Of a stretch of 64,000 nucleotides of DNA, positions 34,280 to 44,136 are shown in pieces (position 1 is the first letter of the stretch; each line of letters opens with the position of its first letter). Position numbers and translations under genes: made by a program. The notes under the pieces were generated by a model. That model made no database searches. It was given only the letters and a program-made list of their open reading frames with translations, and was not told the origin of the DNA. Origin of the DNA: Cytobacillus firmus DS1 (lineage in GTDB: Bacteria > Bacillota > Bacilli > Bacillales > Cytobacillaceae); contig NZ_APVL01000003.1 in assembly GCF_000565285.1 (NCBI RefSeq), positions 1-64,000 of the forward strand, written 5' to 3'.

Positions 34280-34539
34280 AAGATCTGACTATTTTGTGTG
34301 ACTATAAAAACCGGCATGTCATTTTGAATTATTATTTTGAAGATGAGCTTATCAATCGGGATGGGACCAGTTTTGATGAGATTTATGTGCATCATGGAAA
34401 GATTTATTTTATCAAGAATAGAAAACGAATCGTAACCATCAACTCGAAGAAGTATCGTAATATAAAGATAGGCGAGGATTTTCAAAATTACTATATTATG
34501 CGGAGAGATAAGAATCGTCTGGATATCTATTTTCCTTAA
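34276..34539 (+). CDS. Hypothetical protein overlapping the CGCGG gene
   Basis: ATG 34276 overlaps the TGA of the CGCGG gene (ATGA), suggesting translational coupling. An in-frame ATG at 34264 is the alternative. The roughly 87-residue product is beta-rich and basic toward the end (FIKNRKRIVTINSKKYRNIK). I recognise no family. Its tie to the RiPP-like gene makes it a candidate partner, for example for binding or immunity, but nothing in the sequence proves this. Confidence 0.55.
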   Translation: MKDLTILCDYKNRHVILNYYFEDELINRDGTSFDEIYVHHGKIYFIKNRKRIVTINSKKYRNIKIGEDFQNYYIMRRDKNRLDIYFP

Positions 34540-34544
34540 ACGGG

Positions 34545-34584
34545 AGCTGTGAAAGCGCTGGATGCGCTTTTGCGGCTTTTTTTA
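34545..34584 (+). terminator. Terminator of the CGCGG gene pair
   Basis: AGCTGTGAAAGCGC and GCGCTTTTGCGGCT arms followed by TTTTTTT. Confidence 0.75.
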
Positions 34585-34623
34585 TTTGGAGAGGTTTCGG
34601 TTTGGCAGGATGAGGAGTGATTT

Positions 34624-34850
34624 CTATTTGCAGGTTGCAGGCGGCTATTTGCAATTTCCCCATTCTATTTACAGAATCTCCATTTCTATTTGCAATTTTT
34701 TATTTTAAAAATTAACCCGAATCTTCTATTTGCAGGAAGGAGCCGGCTATTTGCAAATTTCCCATTCTATTTGCAGAATCTCCATTTCTATTTGTAGCTT
34801 TAATAAATCTATTCGCTAATTTTCCAATCCTATTTGCAGAGTTCACAATT
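34624..34850 (+). repeat. Phased CTATTTGCA array D
   Basis: Ten units start at 34624, 34645, 34665, 34686, 34726, 34747, 34767, 34788, 34809 and 34830, spaced 20-21 bp except for one 40-bp step where a unit has decayed. GTTCACAAT follows 11 nt after the start of the last unit. It lies between convergent genes. Confidence 0.9.
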
Positions 34851-34898
34851 GCCCACCTCCTCCTCCTCAGCAGCCAAGCCTTATCCAAATTTAAAATA

Positions 34899-34920
34899 GA
34901 CCCGCCAATCCTGGCGGGTC
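34899..34920 (-). terminator. Terminator of the chemoreceptor operon
   Basis: GACCCGCCAG and CTGGCGGGTC-type arms, then TATTTTA on the minus strand. Confidence 0.8.
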
Positions 34921-34928
34921 CCTCACAT

Positions 34929-36929
34929 TTACTCCACTTTAAACCTCTTAATAGAATCCAGCAGTTCCTCCGCCATCCCTGAAAGCGAAGCAGCGGATGC
35001 CGCGATTTCTTCCATGGATGCCAGCTGCTCTTCTGTAGCGGCGGATACGTCCTGGCTTTCGGCTGTTGTAACAGCGGCAATTTCTTCGATTGCGCTTACG
35101 AGTTCCACCACCTGGTCGGCACCTTCGGCCATGTCCCTGATGGATGATGACACTTCTGCGATCTGGCCCGAAACGGTGTCGGCAAATTGCTGGATGTGGC
35201 TGAAGGCATCTCCGGCATTGTTCACCAGGTCAATTCCTTTTTCCACTTCAGCCGTGCCCTTTTCCATGGAAGAGATGGCTTTGTTTGTATCCGTCTGGAT
35301 CGTTGAGATCAGCTCGCGGATGCTTTCGGTTGACTTGGACGATTGTTCTGCGAGCTTGCGGACTTCATCGGCCACAACAGCGAAGCCTCTTCCGTGCTCG
35401 CCTGCTCTTGCGGCTTCAATGGCTGCGTTCAGTGCGAGCAGGTTCGTCTGGTCGGCAATGGCAGAAATCACATTGACAATCTCACCAATCTCCTCCGAAC
35501 GTTTCCCTAATGTATGAACAATGGAACCCAGTTCTGAGACTGTTACATTAATATTTTTCATCTGGTTCGTCGAAAGGTCGATGGCTGCATTTCCTTTTAC
35601 CACCACTTCATTTGTCTCATTCGCCGTCTTCGCCACGACATTGGTGTTATTCATAATCTGCTGAAGGCGGCCGGACATTTCCTTGACGACAGAGGTGCTT
35701 TCTTTCACTTTTTCTGTCTGCTGCTCAGTAGCAGAAGCTACTTCCTGGATGGAGTTGGCCACCTGCTCTGTTGCCATGTTGTTCTGCTCAGAGCTTGCTG
35801 TCAGCTGTTCAGATGAGGATGCAAGATGAACCGCTTTTTCGCTCACCTGGTTGATCAGATGCTGCAGCGATAGGACCATCTTATTAAAGCTGACACCCAG
35901 TTTGCTGATTTCATCGTTGTTCTTGACAATAAACTTCTGGGTCAGATCTCCTTCGCTGACTTTATCGGTTGCCGCGATCAGCAGATTGAGCGGGCGGGTA
36001 ATCGAACGGACAATAATGTAAGAAACAAGTGCACCCACAAGGACGAAGATGGCTATGAATATGACTGTCGACACTAAGATAGGCTGGACAGATGACGTCA
36101 CTTCCTTCAGGTTCATCGTGCCGATTACCTTCATGCCTGTCAGGCCATTGGTGGTAAAATGCATCTCTTTCTTTACGCCATTAAGCGTGTACTCAACCTG
36201 TCCCTTTTCCTTTTCCAGGACTTGCGGCAGCCAGCTGCCTTCCGCCTGTGTGCCCGGCTTCTCCTGCGGGTGTACTAAAAAGCTTCCCTCTGCACTTAAG
36301 ATGGCAGGATAGCCCTCTTTTCCAATTTTAATATTATTGGAAAGCTCACTAAGAGCAGAGAGACTTAAGTCAATTCCAATAACACCTGAGCTGTCGCCGA
36401 GCTTTTGCGCTACGGTGATTAAGATGTTTCCGCTGACAGCGTCAACATATGGCTCTGTAATGAAGGCTTTTCCCTTGGCCTCCATGGCTCCCTTATACCA
36501 GGGGCGGGTGGTGGCATCAAAGTCAGCTGGCAGATCTGCACGGGGATAGATAACTAAATCGCCATTATCAGAACCGGCATAAATAGCGACTGCCTCCGGA
36601 TGAAGATCTTTATACTGGCTAAATGCGTTTACCGTACCCTCCAGTTCTGCCTCTGTATAAAAGTCCTTTTTGATCCTTTTGGAAAAGTAATTCGTATCTT
36701 CCATCTTAGGCTTTATAAAGTTGATTATAAATTGATCAAGGATCTTAACATTCTCATCTGCACTCATGGAAATCTGGTCCTTTATCTCATCATGCGCCTT
36801 CTGATAGGATATGTAGCCGATTGAAATAGAAGGAATTAATAGAATAATAATAAAAGAGAGCAATAATTTCTTTCTAATCGTAAATGAAAACAGCGACCCT
36901 TTTTCTTTCTGTTTTTTCTTTTTCATCAT
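34929..36929 (-). CDS. Methyl-accepting chemotaxis protein, dCache sensor
   Basis: The 666-residue receptor has a first membrane helix (about 18-40) and an extracellular dCache-type sensor (about 45-285, with [20 protein letters not shown], the usual ligand-pocket region). A second membrane helix (about 290-315), a HAMP domain and a cytoplasmic signalling hairpin follow; the conserved tip near 500-530 reads [20 protein letters not shown], then [20 protein letters not shown]. dCache receptors often bind amino or organic acids. ATG 36929 lies 17 bp after the stop of the soluble receptor gene, so both are co-transcribed. Confidence 0.9.
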   Translation of the reverse strand: MMKKKKQKEKGSLFSFTIRKKLLLSFIIILLIPSISIGYISYQKAHDEIKDQISMSADENVKILDQFIINFIKPKMEDTNYFSKRIKKDFYTEAELEGTVNAFSQYKDLHPEAVAIYAGSDNGDLVIYPRADLPADFDATTRPWYKGAMEAKGKAFITEPYVDAVSGNILITVAQKLGDSSGVIGIDLSLSALSELSNNIKIGKEGYPAILSAEGSFLVHPQEKPGTQAEGSWLPQVLEKEKGQVEYTLNGVKKEMHFTTNGLTGMKVIGTMNLKEVTSSVQPILVSTVIFIAIFVLVGALVSYIIVRSITRPLNLLIAATDKVSEGDLTQKFIVKNNDEISKLGVSFNKMVLSLQHLINQVSEKAVHLASSSEQLTASSEQNNMATEQVANSIQEVASATEQQTEKVKESTSVVKEMSGRLQQIMNNTNVVAKTANETNEVVVKGNAAIDLSTNQMKNINVTVSELGSIVHTLGKRSEEIGEIVNVISAIADQTNLLALNAAIEAARAGEHGRGFAVVADEVRKLAEQSSKSTESIRELISTIQTDTNKAISSMEKGTAEVEKGIDLVNNAGDAFSHIQQFADTVSGQIAEVSSSIRDMAEGADQVVELVSAIEEIAAVTTAESQDVSAATEEQLASMEEIAASAASLSGMAEELLDSIKRFKVE

Positions 36930-36946
36930 GTGACCCCTTTTAAAAC

Positions 36947-37915
36947 TTAGTAATTTACCGCCTTAACCTGCGAGATGGCGCCTTCCAGCTTCTCGTCAAC
37001 AACCCTGGCATCGTCAATATGTCTCTGAATCAGTTCGTTCACCTGGTCAAAAACTGACTTTGTATCCGCAATCTCATCAGCTACTTCCTCGGAATATCCC
37101 TTCTGAATGTTGATCATTTCAATCACTTCACTGACTTCGGCTTCAACTGTATGGATCAGGTTCGTGATCGAATCAATTTTGCTGGTAGTTTGGCCGCTGA
37201 GGGACATGCCATCTTTAATTAATTCGGTGCTTGCGACTGTTGAATTCAGCGTTGCTTCAATGTCGTCCTGAATATTTTTCGTCAGGGAGCTGATATTCGC
37301 GGTGCTCGTCGCGGTGCTTTCAGCCAGTTTCCGGACCTCATCCGCCACGACTGCAAATCCTTTGCCCTGTTCGCCTGCGCGTGCCGCTTCAATGGATGCA
37401 TTCAATGCAAGAAGGTTCGTTTGCTCTGCAATATCTTTAATGACCTGAACAATCATCTCGATTTCTTTTGATCGTTTGCTCAGCGCCTCCATTTTCTGTG
37501 AATTCACTTCCAGCTGCTCTCCCAGCTGCTTAATCAGATGCTCAGACTTGCTGACGGATCCGCGGCCATCCTCCGAGCTTTTGACCATCTCTTTTGCAGA
37601 TTGAATCAGGTTTTCCCCTTTATCCGATAGAGTGAGGCTGTTTGAAAAAGTAGCTTCGCTATGTTTTTTTACATTTTCAAAACCGTCTTTTATTTTCAGA
37701 ACCAGATCTCCCAGCATATAATGCTGACCATTGACCATTTCATGCTGGTTTACTGTAGTTGTCAAATCTTCGTTAAATGATTGAATCAGTGTCTGATAAA
37801 AATTTTCCTTGCGCTGAAACTCTTCTTCTGCAAACTGGAGTTTTGCCTCCAATTCCCGTTTTTCATCTTCCAGCTGCTTCAACTTTCCTTTTCCGAACAT
37901 CATTGATCTCCCCAT
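36947..37915 (-). CDS. Soluble chemoreceptor-like signalling protein (YfmS type)
   Basis: The 322-residue protein lacks membrane helices and HAMP. It begins with a coiled coil (about 8-45) and has the MCP signalling tip ([20 protein letters not shown], then [18 protein letters not shown]). It resembles soluble receptors such as B. subtilis YfmS, so it probably joins chemoreceptor clusters and passes an intracellular signal to CheA. It is transcribed with the dCache receptor just downstream; both ATG starts have good sites. Confidence 0.82.
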   Translation of the reverse strand: MGRSMMFGKGKLKQLEDEKRELEAKLQFAEEEFQRKENFYQTLIQSFNEDLTTTVNQHEMVNGQHYMLGDLVLKIKDGFENVKKHSEATFSNSLTLSDKGENLIQSAKEMVKSSEDGRGSVSKSEHLIKQLGEQLEVNSQKMEALSKRSKEIEMIVQVIKDIAEQTNLLALNASIEAARAGEQGKGFAVVADEVRKLAESTATSTANISSLTKNIQDDIEATLNSTVASTELIKDGMSLSGQTTSKIDSITNLIHTVEAEVSEVIEMINIQKGYSEEVADEIADTKSVFDQVNELIQRHIDDARVVDEKLEGAISQVKAVNY

Positions 37916-38013
37916 CTCTTATATACTCCTTTATTATATCGACAGAAAACGTGAAATTTTGTGACCTTTTTCACGTTTTTTTTAAAATATCTGGGTCTAT
38001 GTATTCAAAAAAA

Positions 38014-38045
38014 AGAGACACCCGCTTTTTATGGCAGGTGTCTCT
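38014..38045 (-). terminator. Terminator of the sigma-54 operon
   Basis: AGAGACACCTGCC and GCGGGTGTCTCT arms, then TTTTTTTT on the minus strand. Confidence 0.9.
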
Positions 38046-38057
38046 ACTCTTTTATTT

Positions 38058-39515
38058 TTACCAGCGTGCAGTCAGCATCTTTCTCCTCGTATAGAATTCC
38101 ACTCCATCTGTTCCGTTTGCGTGAAGGTCTCCATAGAAGGAGTTTTTCCAGCCGGAGAATGGGAAGAAGGCCATTGGTGCCGGTACGCCGATGTTCACTC
38201 CGAGCATGCCGACCTCGATGTTTTCTCTGAAGTAGCGGACGCTGCTTCCGCTGTCAGTGAATAGGCATGCACCGTTTCCGAAGTCGGATTTGTTCGTAAG
38301 CTCGATCGCTTCTTCAAGATTTTTTACACGCACCACAGAAAGTACCGGTGCAAAGATTTCTTCTTTCCAGATTTTCATTGATGGATCTACATTATCAAAA
38401 ATCGTCGGTCCAATGAAGTAGCCGTTTTCATGGTATGCTTCGTCTTTGCGGCCATCACGGACAAGTTTTGCTCCTTCTTTTTCGCCAATTTCAATGTAAT
38501 TGCTTGTGCGTTCCTTGTTTTCCTGGCGGATGACCGGGCCAAGGAATACACTTTCATCCAAGCCGTTTCCGATTGTCAGCTGGCCCGCCTGTTCATTCAG
38601 TTTCGCAACCAGCTCGTCGGCAATGGAATCCACGGCTACTACCACAGAGCAGGCCATGCATCTTTCGCCTGCTGAACCGTATGCAGCAGCAATAATTTCC
38701 TTAACCGCGCCATCAAGGTCTGCATCAGGCAGCACGATTGAGTGGTTCTTGGCACCGGCCAGCGCCTGGACGCGCTTGCCTTTTGCTGTAGCTGATTTGT
38801 AAATGTACTCGGCTACAGGCTGGGAGCCAACGAACGAAATTGCCGGTACATCTTTATGGTCAATCAGACTGTTTACCACGTCATGGGCACCATGAACAAT
38901 ATTGAATACGCCAGCCGGAAGTCCCGCTTCTGTGAACAGCTCTGCCAGGCGGTTAGCAAGGATTGGTGTTCTCTCAGATGGCTTCAATACAAATGTATTG
39001 CCGCATGCAATCGCGAGCGGGAACATCCAGCAGGGAACCATCATCGGGAAGTTGAAAGGTGTGATGCCGCCAATAACACCAACCGGATAGCGGTACATGC
39101 CTGATTCAATGTTTGTCGCAATATCCGGAAGCTGCTTGCCCATCATGAGGGAAGGAGCACCTGCAGCGAATTCCACACATTCTATTCCGCGCTGCACCTC
39201 GCCATAGGCTTCTTTATAGTTCTTTCCGTTCTCCTGTGTAATCAGCTTTGCCAGCTCGTCCCAGTTATCTATTAAAAGCTGCTGGTATTTAAATAGAATT
39301 CTCGCTCTCTTTGGCACCGGTGTTTTGCTCCAGGTTTTAAAAGCTTCCTTGGCTGCCTGAACGGCGTTATCGACATCTTCGCGTGTGGAAATCGGTGTGC
39401 GGGCAAGCTCCTCTCCTGTTGCCGGGTTTGGCACCACTTCGAATTTATCTGTATTGGCATCCACCCATTCGCCATTGATAAAGTTTTTTAATACCGTTGT
39501 TGTTGTCGCTGTCAT
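38058..39515 (-). CDS. mmsA: CoA-acylating methylmalonate-semialdehyde-type dehydrogenase
   Basis: The 485-residue protein aligns throughout with MmsA/IolA enzymes, which turn malonate or methylmalonate semialdehyde into acetyl- or propionyl-CoA with NAD and CO2 release. Visible signatures are [36 protein letters not shown], the catalytic cysteine in GSAGERCMA and [16 protein letters not shown]. It is the last gene of the operon with an Fe-alcohol dehydrogenase and a GntP permease. A hydroxyacid (3-hydroxypropionate- or 3-hydroxyisobutyrate-like) could be imported, oxidised to the semialdehyde and finished here. The substrate is inferred. Confidence 0.88.
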   Translation of the reverse strand: MTATTTTVLKNFINGEWVDANTDKFEVVPNPATGEELARTPISTREDVDNAVQAAKEAFKTWSKTPVPKRARILFKYQQLLIDNWDELAKLITQENGKNYKEAYGEVQRGIECVEFAAGAPSLMMGKQLPDIATNIESGMYRYPVGVIGGITPFNFPMMVPCWMFPLAIACGNTFVLKPSERTPILANRLAELFTEAGLPAGVFNIVHGAHDVVNSLIDHKDVPAISFVGSQPVAEYIYKSATAKGKRVQALAGAKNHSIVLPDADLDGAVKEIIAAAYGSAGERCMACSVVVAVDSIADELVAKLNEQAGQLTIGNGLDESVFLGPVIRQENKERTSNYIEIGEKEGAKLVRDGRKDEAYHENGYFIGPTIFDNVDPSMKIWKEEIFAPVLSVVRVKNLEEAIELTNKSDFGNGACLFTDSGSSVRYFRENIEVGMLGVNIGVPAPMAFFPFSGWKNSFYGDLHANGTDGVEFYTRRKMLTARW

Positions 39516-39536
39516 AAGTAAAATCCCCTTTCGAAA

Positions 39537-40886
39537 TTAAAAGATTGAATATAAGAATATTGCCAGGAATAGTACAGCCGTTGGCATTGCTACACTTAGA
39601 ATAAAGATTGGCCAATAGGACCTCTTATGGGTTTCTCCGCAAATCGCCCGGATCGTTGTCACGACATAGCCATTATGCGGCAGTGAGTCCAATCCGCCGG
39701 ATGCAAGGGCTGAAATTCTATGCATGGCACCTGGGTCCAGTCCTTGCGACAGATACATTGGCGCCAGAATCGGCAGCGCAATGCCTAAGCCGCCTGATGC
39801 CGATCCGGTAATACCGCATATCAGAGTAACGGCAATCCCCAGTCCCATTAACGGCGGTCCCGGGATATTTACCAGTGCATCCACAAAAGTATCAAACGCA
39901 GCAACTTGGGCTGCAACACTTCCAAATCCTACAACTGCACACGTATTGGCGGCTGCGACTAAAGCATCCTGAGCACCCTTGGCAAGCGCCTCCCAGAATC
40001 CGACTAAATATTTCATCATCAGCACACATGCCAGAACGATGCCGCTTGTCAGAGAAATCAATGCGGCCGCCGTTGAAGAAGTGAAGTTGGCTGCCGTATT
40101 TAAAATCGCAATCACTGATGCCAGCGGTAAGATGGCCATGATCACATTCGGATAGTCCTTCCCTGCCGGAGCAGCATCAGGCCTTTGCATCTCCAGCTCC
40201 GATTCAAGAGCTGCTGCCGACTCATTAGCACCGGACGGCTGGTTTGGCAATGAGAAAGCCTCGCCATTTTTGACCGCTTTTTTCACCATCCGGCTAAGCA
40301 GAATACCGCCTATTACCATGATCAGAAGTGCCATTAACACCCCGATGATTCCGCCCGCTGTCGGCTTTGTTCCAAAAAACTCAGTCGGAATCAGGTTTTG
40401 GATTTCCGGCGAGCCTGGTGCTGTCATCGTAAAGGATATGGATCCGAACACCAATGCCGCCGGGATAAAACGATGCGGCAGGTTTGCCACTTTGAATAGG
40501 GACACAGCAATTGGATAAACGGCGAAGCCTACAACAAACAAGCTGACGCCTCCGTAAGTCATGATGGCTGCCGCCGCCACGACTGCAAATACCGCTCTTG
40601 ATGGCCCAAGTGTATCCTTGACCCAATTCGCAATGCTGTCAGCCGCCTTGGTTACCTGCATGATTTTTCCGAATATGGCTCCCAATAAAAAGATGAGGAA
40701 CCATGAGTAAAAATAGCCTGTAAAGCCTGTCATGTAATGCTCTGTCAGGGCTGTCTCAAGGTTAAGCCCTCCTGTCAGAGCAACTACAACTGCACTGATG
40801 ATGGCGGCAATAATAATATTTACGCCTTTCATAGTTAAATACATTAATAGAAGCAGTGAAGCGATTAACCCCAGCATTCCAATCAT
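39537..40886 (-). CDS. GntP-family carboxylate permease 1
   Basis: The 449-residue protein is hydrophobic, with about 12 membrane segments and GntP-family sequence (LLGAIFGKIMQVTKAADSIA, MTAPGSPEIQNLIP, CGITGSASGGLGIALPILAP, SGGLDSLPHNGYVVTTIRAI). GntP transporters import gluconate and short hydroxy acids by proton symport. It lies between the alcohol dehydrogenase (15 bp upstream) and the aldehyde dehydrogenase (21 bp downstream), all under the sigma-54 promoter. It is related to the second GntP gene at 44989. Confidence 0.88.
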   Translation of the reverse strand: MIGMLGLIASLLLLMYLTMKGVNIIIAAIISAVVVALTGGLNLETALTEHYMTGFTGYFYSWFLIFLLGAIFGKIMQVTKAADSIANWVKDTLGPSRAVFAVVAAAAIMTYGGVSLFVVGFAVYPIAVSLFKVANLPHRFIPAALVFGSISFTMTAPGSPEIQNLIPTEFFGTKPTAGGIIGVLMALLIMVIGGILLSRMVKKAVKNGEAFSLPNQPSGANESAAALESELEMQRPDAAPAGKDYPNVIMAILPLASVIAILNTAANFTSSTAAALISLTSGIVLACVLMMKYLVGFWEALAKGAQDALVAAANTCAVVGFGSVAAQVAAFDTFVDALVNIPGPPLMGLGIAVTLICGITGSASGGLGIALPILAPMYLSQGLDPGAMHRISALASGGLDSLPHNGYVVTTIRAICGETHKRSYWPIFILSVAMPTAVLFLAIFLYSIF

Positions 40887-40901
40887 CTGTATGTCCCCCT
40901 G

Positions 40902-42110
40902 TTACACTTTCTCTGTTTCAGAGGAAAACTGATAATCATAGCAGACATGGTAGAGCTCTTCGAGTTCGCTCTTAGCCGGCACTCTTGGGTTGTTGCCGGG
41001 GCTGCCGCTGTCGATCGCGTCGTCTGCCATCTTGCCAACCGCATTCGTAAAGGCTTCCCCATCTATTCCCCATCCTCTTAAGTTAGGAATATTTAATTTC
41101 CGGCAAAGCTCTTTGACGGATTGAACAGCCACTTCTGCAGCTTCTTCGTTGGTAAGGCTTTCATTATCAGGCTGAAAAATTCGGCCGATATCCGCCAGGC
41201 GGTCCACACATGCTTCCTGGCTGAATTCAAGAACAGCCGGCAGGAGCATGGCATTCGAGATTCCATGAGGAACATGGAATAATGCGCCAATTGGACGGCT
41301 CATGCCATGCACAAGGCATACGGATGCGTTCGAGAACGCCATTCCAGCCTGCAGTGATCCTAGGCTCATCGCCTCCCTGGCATCGACATTGTCCCCCTCA
41401 TTGTAAGCGGTTAAAATATTTTCCACGATCAGTTTCATGGCCGATATCGCCATTGTGTCTGTCATCGGATGTGCCTTTTTGGATAGATATGCTTCAACCG
41501 CATGGCTTAGGGCATCGACCCCGGTTGCGGATGTGACATTCTTCGGAGATGAAAGTGTGAGCAGCGGATCCACAATCGCAACGCTCGGCATAAAAGCAGG
41601 CTGTTTGATCATCATTTTGACATCATTGGATGAATTTGTGATGACGGTTACATCTGTGGCCTCAGAGCCAGTCCCTGCTGTTGTCGGAATCGCTATGTGA
41701 GGAACCGGTGCATTCTTGGCGGGTTTCTTTCCTCCCATATACTCGCCGATATAGCCGCCATTTGTTGCTAGAACCGCAATGGCTTTTGCTGTATCGATAC
41801 AGCTGCCGCCGCCTACTGAAATAACCAGGTCACATTGCTGCTTTTGAAATAGCTCCAGCGCTTCTGCCACATACTCGTCAGTCGGCTCTGATGCTACCCC
41901 GAGATAAATCTCACTTTTTACCCCTGCTTCCTGGAGATATGTTCTGCATTCACTTACATATCCAAGCTGATCCATTATTTTATCACTGATAATTAACGCG
42001 TTTTTCCCTCTAGCCGCCGCTTCAGCACCAACTTTTTCGGAAGACCCCCTTCCATAAAAAATCGCTTCCGGCACCCGGAAAACTGCTGGTTTCTCCATTG
42101 GACATTCCAC
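40902..42110 (-). CDS. Iron-containing alcohol dehydrogenase
   Basis: The 402-residue protein (type III ADH) has the NAD-binding GGGSCIDTAKAIAVL, IAIPTTAGTGSEAT and the metal-ligand region with H in GVDALSHAVEAYLS and HGMSRPIGALFHVPHGISNA. It should oxidise a hydroxy acid or alcohol to the aldehyde; close relatives include 4-hydroxybutyrate and lactaldehyde dehydrogenases. ATG 42110 is close to its AAGGGG site; a second ATG four codons later (42098) may be used. It is the first gene after the sigma-54 promoter. Confidence 0.85.
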   Translation of the reverse strand: MECPMEKPAVFRVPEAIFYGRGSSEKVGAEAAARGKNALIISDKIMDQLGYVSECRTYLQEAGVKSEIYLGVASEPTDEYVAEALELFQKQQCDLVISVGGGSCIDTAKAIAVLATNGGYIGEYMGGKKPAKNAPVPHIAIPTTAGTGSEATDVTVITNSSNDVKMMIKQPAFMPSVAIVDPLLTLSSPKNVTSATGVDALSHAVEAYLSKKAHPMTDTMAISAMKLIVENILTAYNEGDNVDAREAMSLGSLQAGMAFSNASVCLVHGMSRPIGALFHVPHGISNAMLLPAVLEFSQEACVDRLADIGRIFQPDNESLTNEEAAEVAVQSVKELCRKLNIPNLRGWGIDGEAFTNAVGKMADDAIDSGSPGNNPRVPAKSELEELYHVCYDYQFSSETEKV

Positions 42111-42136
42111 CCCTTTTGTTCTATTACTACTTATAC

Positions 42137-42154
42137 ATGCAAGGAGCGTGCCAA
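42137..42154 (-). promoter_or_regulatory. Sigma-54 (-24/-12) promoter
   Basis: On the minus strand TTGGCACGCTCCTTGCAT matches the SigL/RpoN consensus TGGCACG-N4-TTGCA at every fixed position, about 27 bp before the Fe-alcohol dehydrogenase start. Confidence 0.93.
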
Positions 42155-42192
42155 CTTTGAAACCCAGTAAAGTCAGTGTTTTCTTTTTGTAA

Positions 42193-42248
42193 AAGTGTAG
42201 CCACTACACTACAACTGTAGATTTTTTGTAGTGAAACCACTACACTTC
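42193..42248. promoter_or_regulatory. Palindromic upstream activator sites
   Basis: Two related inverted repeats: AGTGTAGCCACTACACT (about 42194-42211) and TGTAGTGAAACCACTACAC (about 42228-42246). They lie 40-95 bp upstream of the sigma-54 promoter, the usual place for enhancer sites bound by a Fis-type helix-turn-helix such as that of the adjacent regulator. Confidence 0.75.
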
Positions 42249-42250
42249 AT

Positions 42251-44050
42251 TCAGGTTATTCTATGTTTTTTCAGCTTTTGGTAGAGAGTTGTCCGATGAA
42301 TTCCAAGCAACTCTGCAGCTCTCGATTTATTTCCGCCTGCTCTTCTTAATGCATCCAGAATAATTTCAGATTCTTTTTGGCTGCCCAGTAATTTAGCTTC
42401 CTCAATAGACCCAGCAGCCCGATCCTCTTTTTTCAAGGGGGGTTCCGGCTTTTTCAGCATCTCCGGCAAATGATGATAGTCAATAACCTTCCCATCAACC
42501 AGTGTCACCAGCTGTTCCACTGTATTCACCATCTCACGGATATTCCCTCTCCACGGATGCTGGACAAAAGCGTTCACCGCCTCAGATGTAAATAGTTTTC
42601 CAGGTACCTGGTACCGCTCACAGATTTCCTTCAGATAATGGACCAGCAGGACAGGAATATCCTTTTTCCGTTCCCGCAGCGGAGGGATATGGAGCTGGAT
42701 GATGTTCAGCCGGTAATAAAGATCCTCCCGGAATTCTCCCGTTTCAACCATTTGCATAAGGTTACGGTTTGTCGCGGCAATAACTCGGACGTTTATCTGA
42801 TACTTTTTCACACCGCCGACACGTTCAGCTTCCTTTTCCTGCAGGACCCGCAGCAGCTTGGTCTGCATGACAAGCGGCATCTCTCCGATTTCATCGAGAA
42901 AAATCGTGCCATTGTCCGCAAGCTCAAACTTTCCCGGCTTTCCGCCTTTTTTCGCCCCAGTAAAGGCTCCTTCTTCATAGCCAAACAGTTCAGACTCGAA
43001 TAAGTGCTCCGGAATGGCCCCGCAGTTGACACTGATGAAAGGCCCGGTGGAAAAAGGGCTGAGGTGATGGATGCTCTTGGCGAACATCTCTTTTCCCGTC
43101 CCGCTTTCCCCTGTTATGAGGACAGTGGCTGCTGTCCTTGCAGCCTTCCGTGCCAGCCTCTTCACCTCCGTAATCCCTTCACTTGTCCCAATGATTTGGT
43201 CAAGGGTAACCCGGCTGTCATTTTCCTTTTTCTTTGTGAAAAGATCCGGCTTGGCCTCTTGATTTTCCTGCAGCTTTTCATAGATTTTATAAACTTCTGT
43301 TACTCCCTCAAAAATCAGCATTCCAATGGCTCCGGCAATCCGGCCTTCCTTCCAGAGCGGGATCCGGTGCACTACCATGTCATGCCCCTGAATGTTCTGG
43401 AGAACCCCTCGTTCGGCTATCCCGGTCTTTACAGTCTCGTGAAGATGTGTATTATCAATGACCTCTGTGACATGCCTGCCAATTGCATCCTCCCGCTTAA
43501 TGCCGGTAAAACGGCTATAGGCTTCGTTAAATTCCTGCAGAATGCCGTTTTCATCGACAACTGCTATTCCCTCATAGGCACTTTCCAAAATGGCGCCAAG
43601 TGCACCCTCGGAATTATGCTGCTGCCTTAGCTTATACAGGTATTTGGAGAGCCCATCCAGGATATCCCTGGCTGTCAGGATTCCAAGGAGCTTTCCATCT
43701 TCACCCGTGACAGGAAGCTGATCATATGGAAGCGACATAATTTCAAGGATAGAATCATCCGGCCGGACAGCTGCCTGATTCGATTTGGGAATGCTGCCAA
43801 TTAATGCACCACCCGGGTTGCCCTGGGCAAAGTAGTTAAGCAGCTTCCTGGAAGTAATCATTCCAACCAGACGATTGGCTTCATCTGTGACAGGCAGGCT
43901 TTCCTGATGAAGATCCGCCATCATTTTTGAAGCTTCTGCCAGTGTCTGTCCAGGCCGGATGCAAAATGGACTGGGTGTCATCCAGTTTTTCACTTTAAGG
44001 TGCTCATCATTTAGTAAGTCCTCTTTCTTATCAGAAATGGATTGAGGCAT
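42251..44050 (-). CDS. Sigma-54-dependent activator with CBS pair and PAS sensor
   Basis: The 599-residue protein has two CBS motifs (about 20-137), a PAS domain (about 148-250, ESAYEGIAVVDENGILQEFN), an AAA+ sigma-54 interaction domain (about 288-520: Walker A GESGTGKE, the EEGAFTGAKKGG loop that contacts sigma-54, and a Walker B FLDEIGEMP) and a C-terminal Fis-type helix-turn-helix (NKSRAAELLGIHRTTLYQKL). ATG 44050 follows GGAGGGG. It lies directly upstream of the sigma-54 promoter and palindromes it likely uses. CBS domains may sense adenine nucleotides and PAS a small ligand, possibly the pathway substrate. Confidence 0.9.
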   Translation of the reverse strand: MPQSISDKKEDLLNDEHLKVKNWMTPSPFCIRPGQTLAEASKMMADLHQESLPVTDEANRLVGMITSRKLLNYFAQGNPGGALIGSIPKSNQAAVRPDDSILEIMSLPYDQLPVTGEDGKLLGILTARDILDGLSKYLYKLRQQHNSEGALGAILESAYEGIAVVDENGILQEFNEAYSRFTGIKREDAIGRHVTEVIDNTHLHETVKTGIAERGVLQNIQGHDMVVHRIPLWKEGRIAGAIGMLIFEGVTEVYKIYEKLQENQEAKPDLFTKKKENDSRVTLDQIIGTSEGITEVKRLARKAARTAATVLITGESGTGKEMFAKSIHHLSPFSTGPFISVNCGAIPEHLFESELFGYEEGAFTGAKKGGKPGKFELADNGTIFLDEIGEMPLVMQTKLLRVLQEKEAERVGGVKKYQINVRVIAATNRNLMQMVETGEFREDLYYRLNIIQLHIPPLRERKKDIPVLLVHYLKEICERYQVPGKLFTSEAVNAFVQHPWRGNIREMVNTVEQLVTLVDGKVIDYHHLPEMLKKPEPPLKKEDRAAGSIEEAKLLGSQKESEIILDALRRAGGNKSRAAELLGIHRTTLYQKLKKHRIT

Positions 44051-44136
44051 ACGGAACCCCTCCGTTAATCTTAATTTTCTAAATTATAACACTTTTAAAA
44101 AGATAGATAGGTTCCAGTGTGGTGCCTGAGTGTGAA

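Noticed and set aside
35014-35517. Plus-strand ORF of 167 residues opposite the chemoreceptor
   Set aside because: Serine/alanine-rich shadow of the alanine-rich signalling domain; no ribosome binding site.
43004-43630. Plus-strand ORF of 208 residues opposite the sigma-54 activator
   Set aside because: Shadow frame on the strand opposite well-conserved PAS and AAA+ coding sequence.
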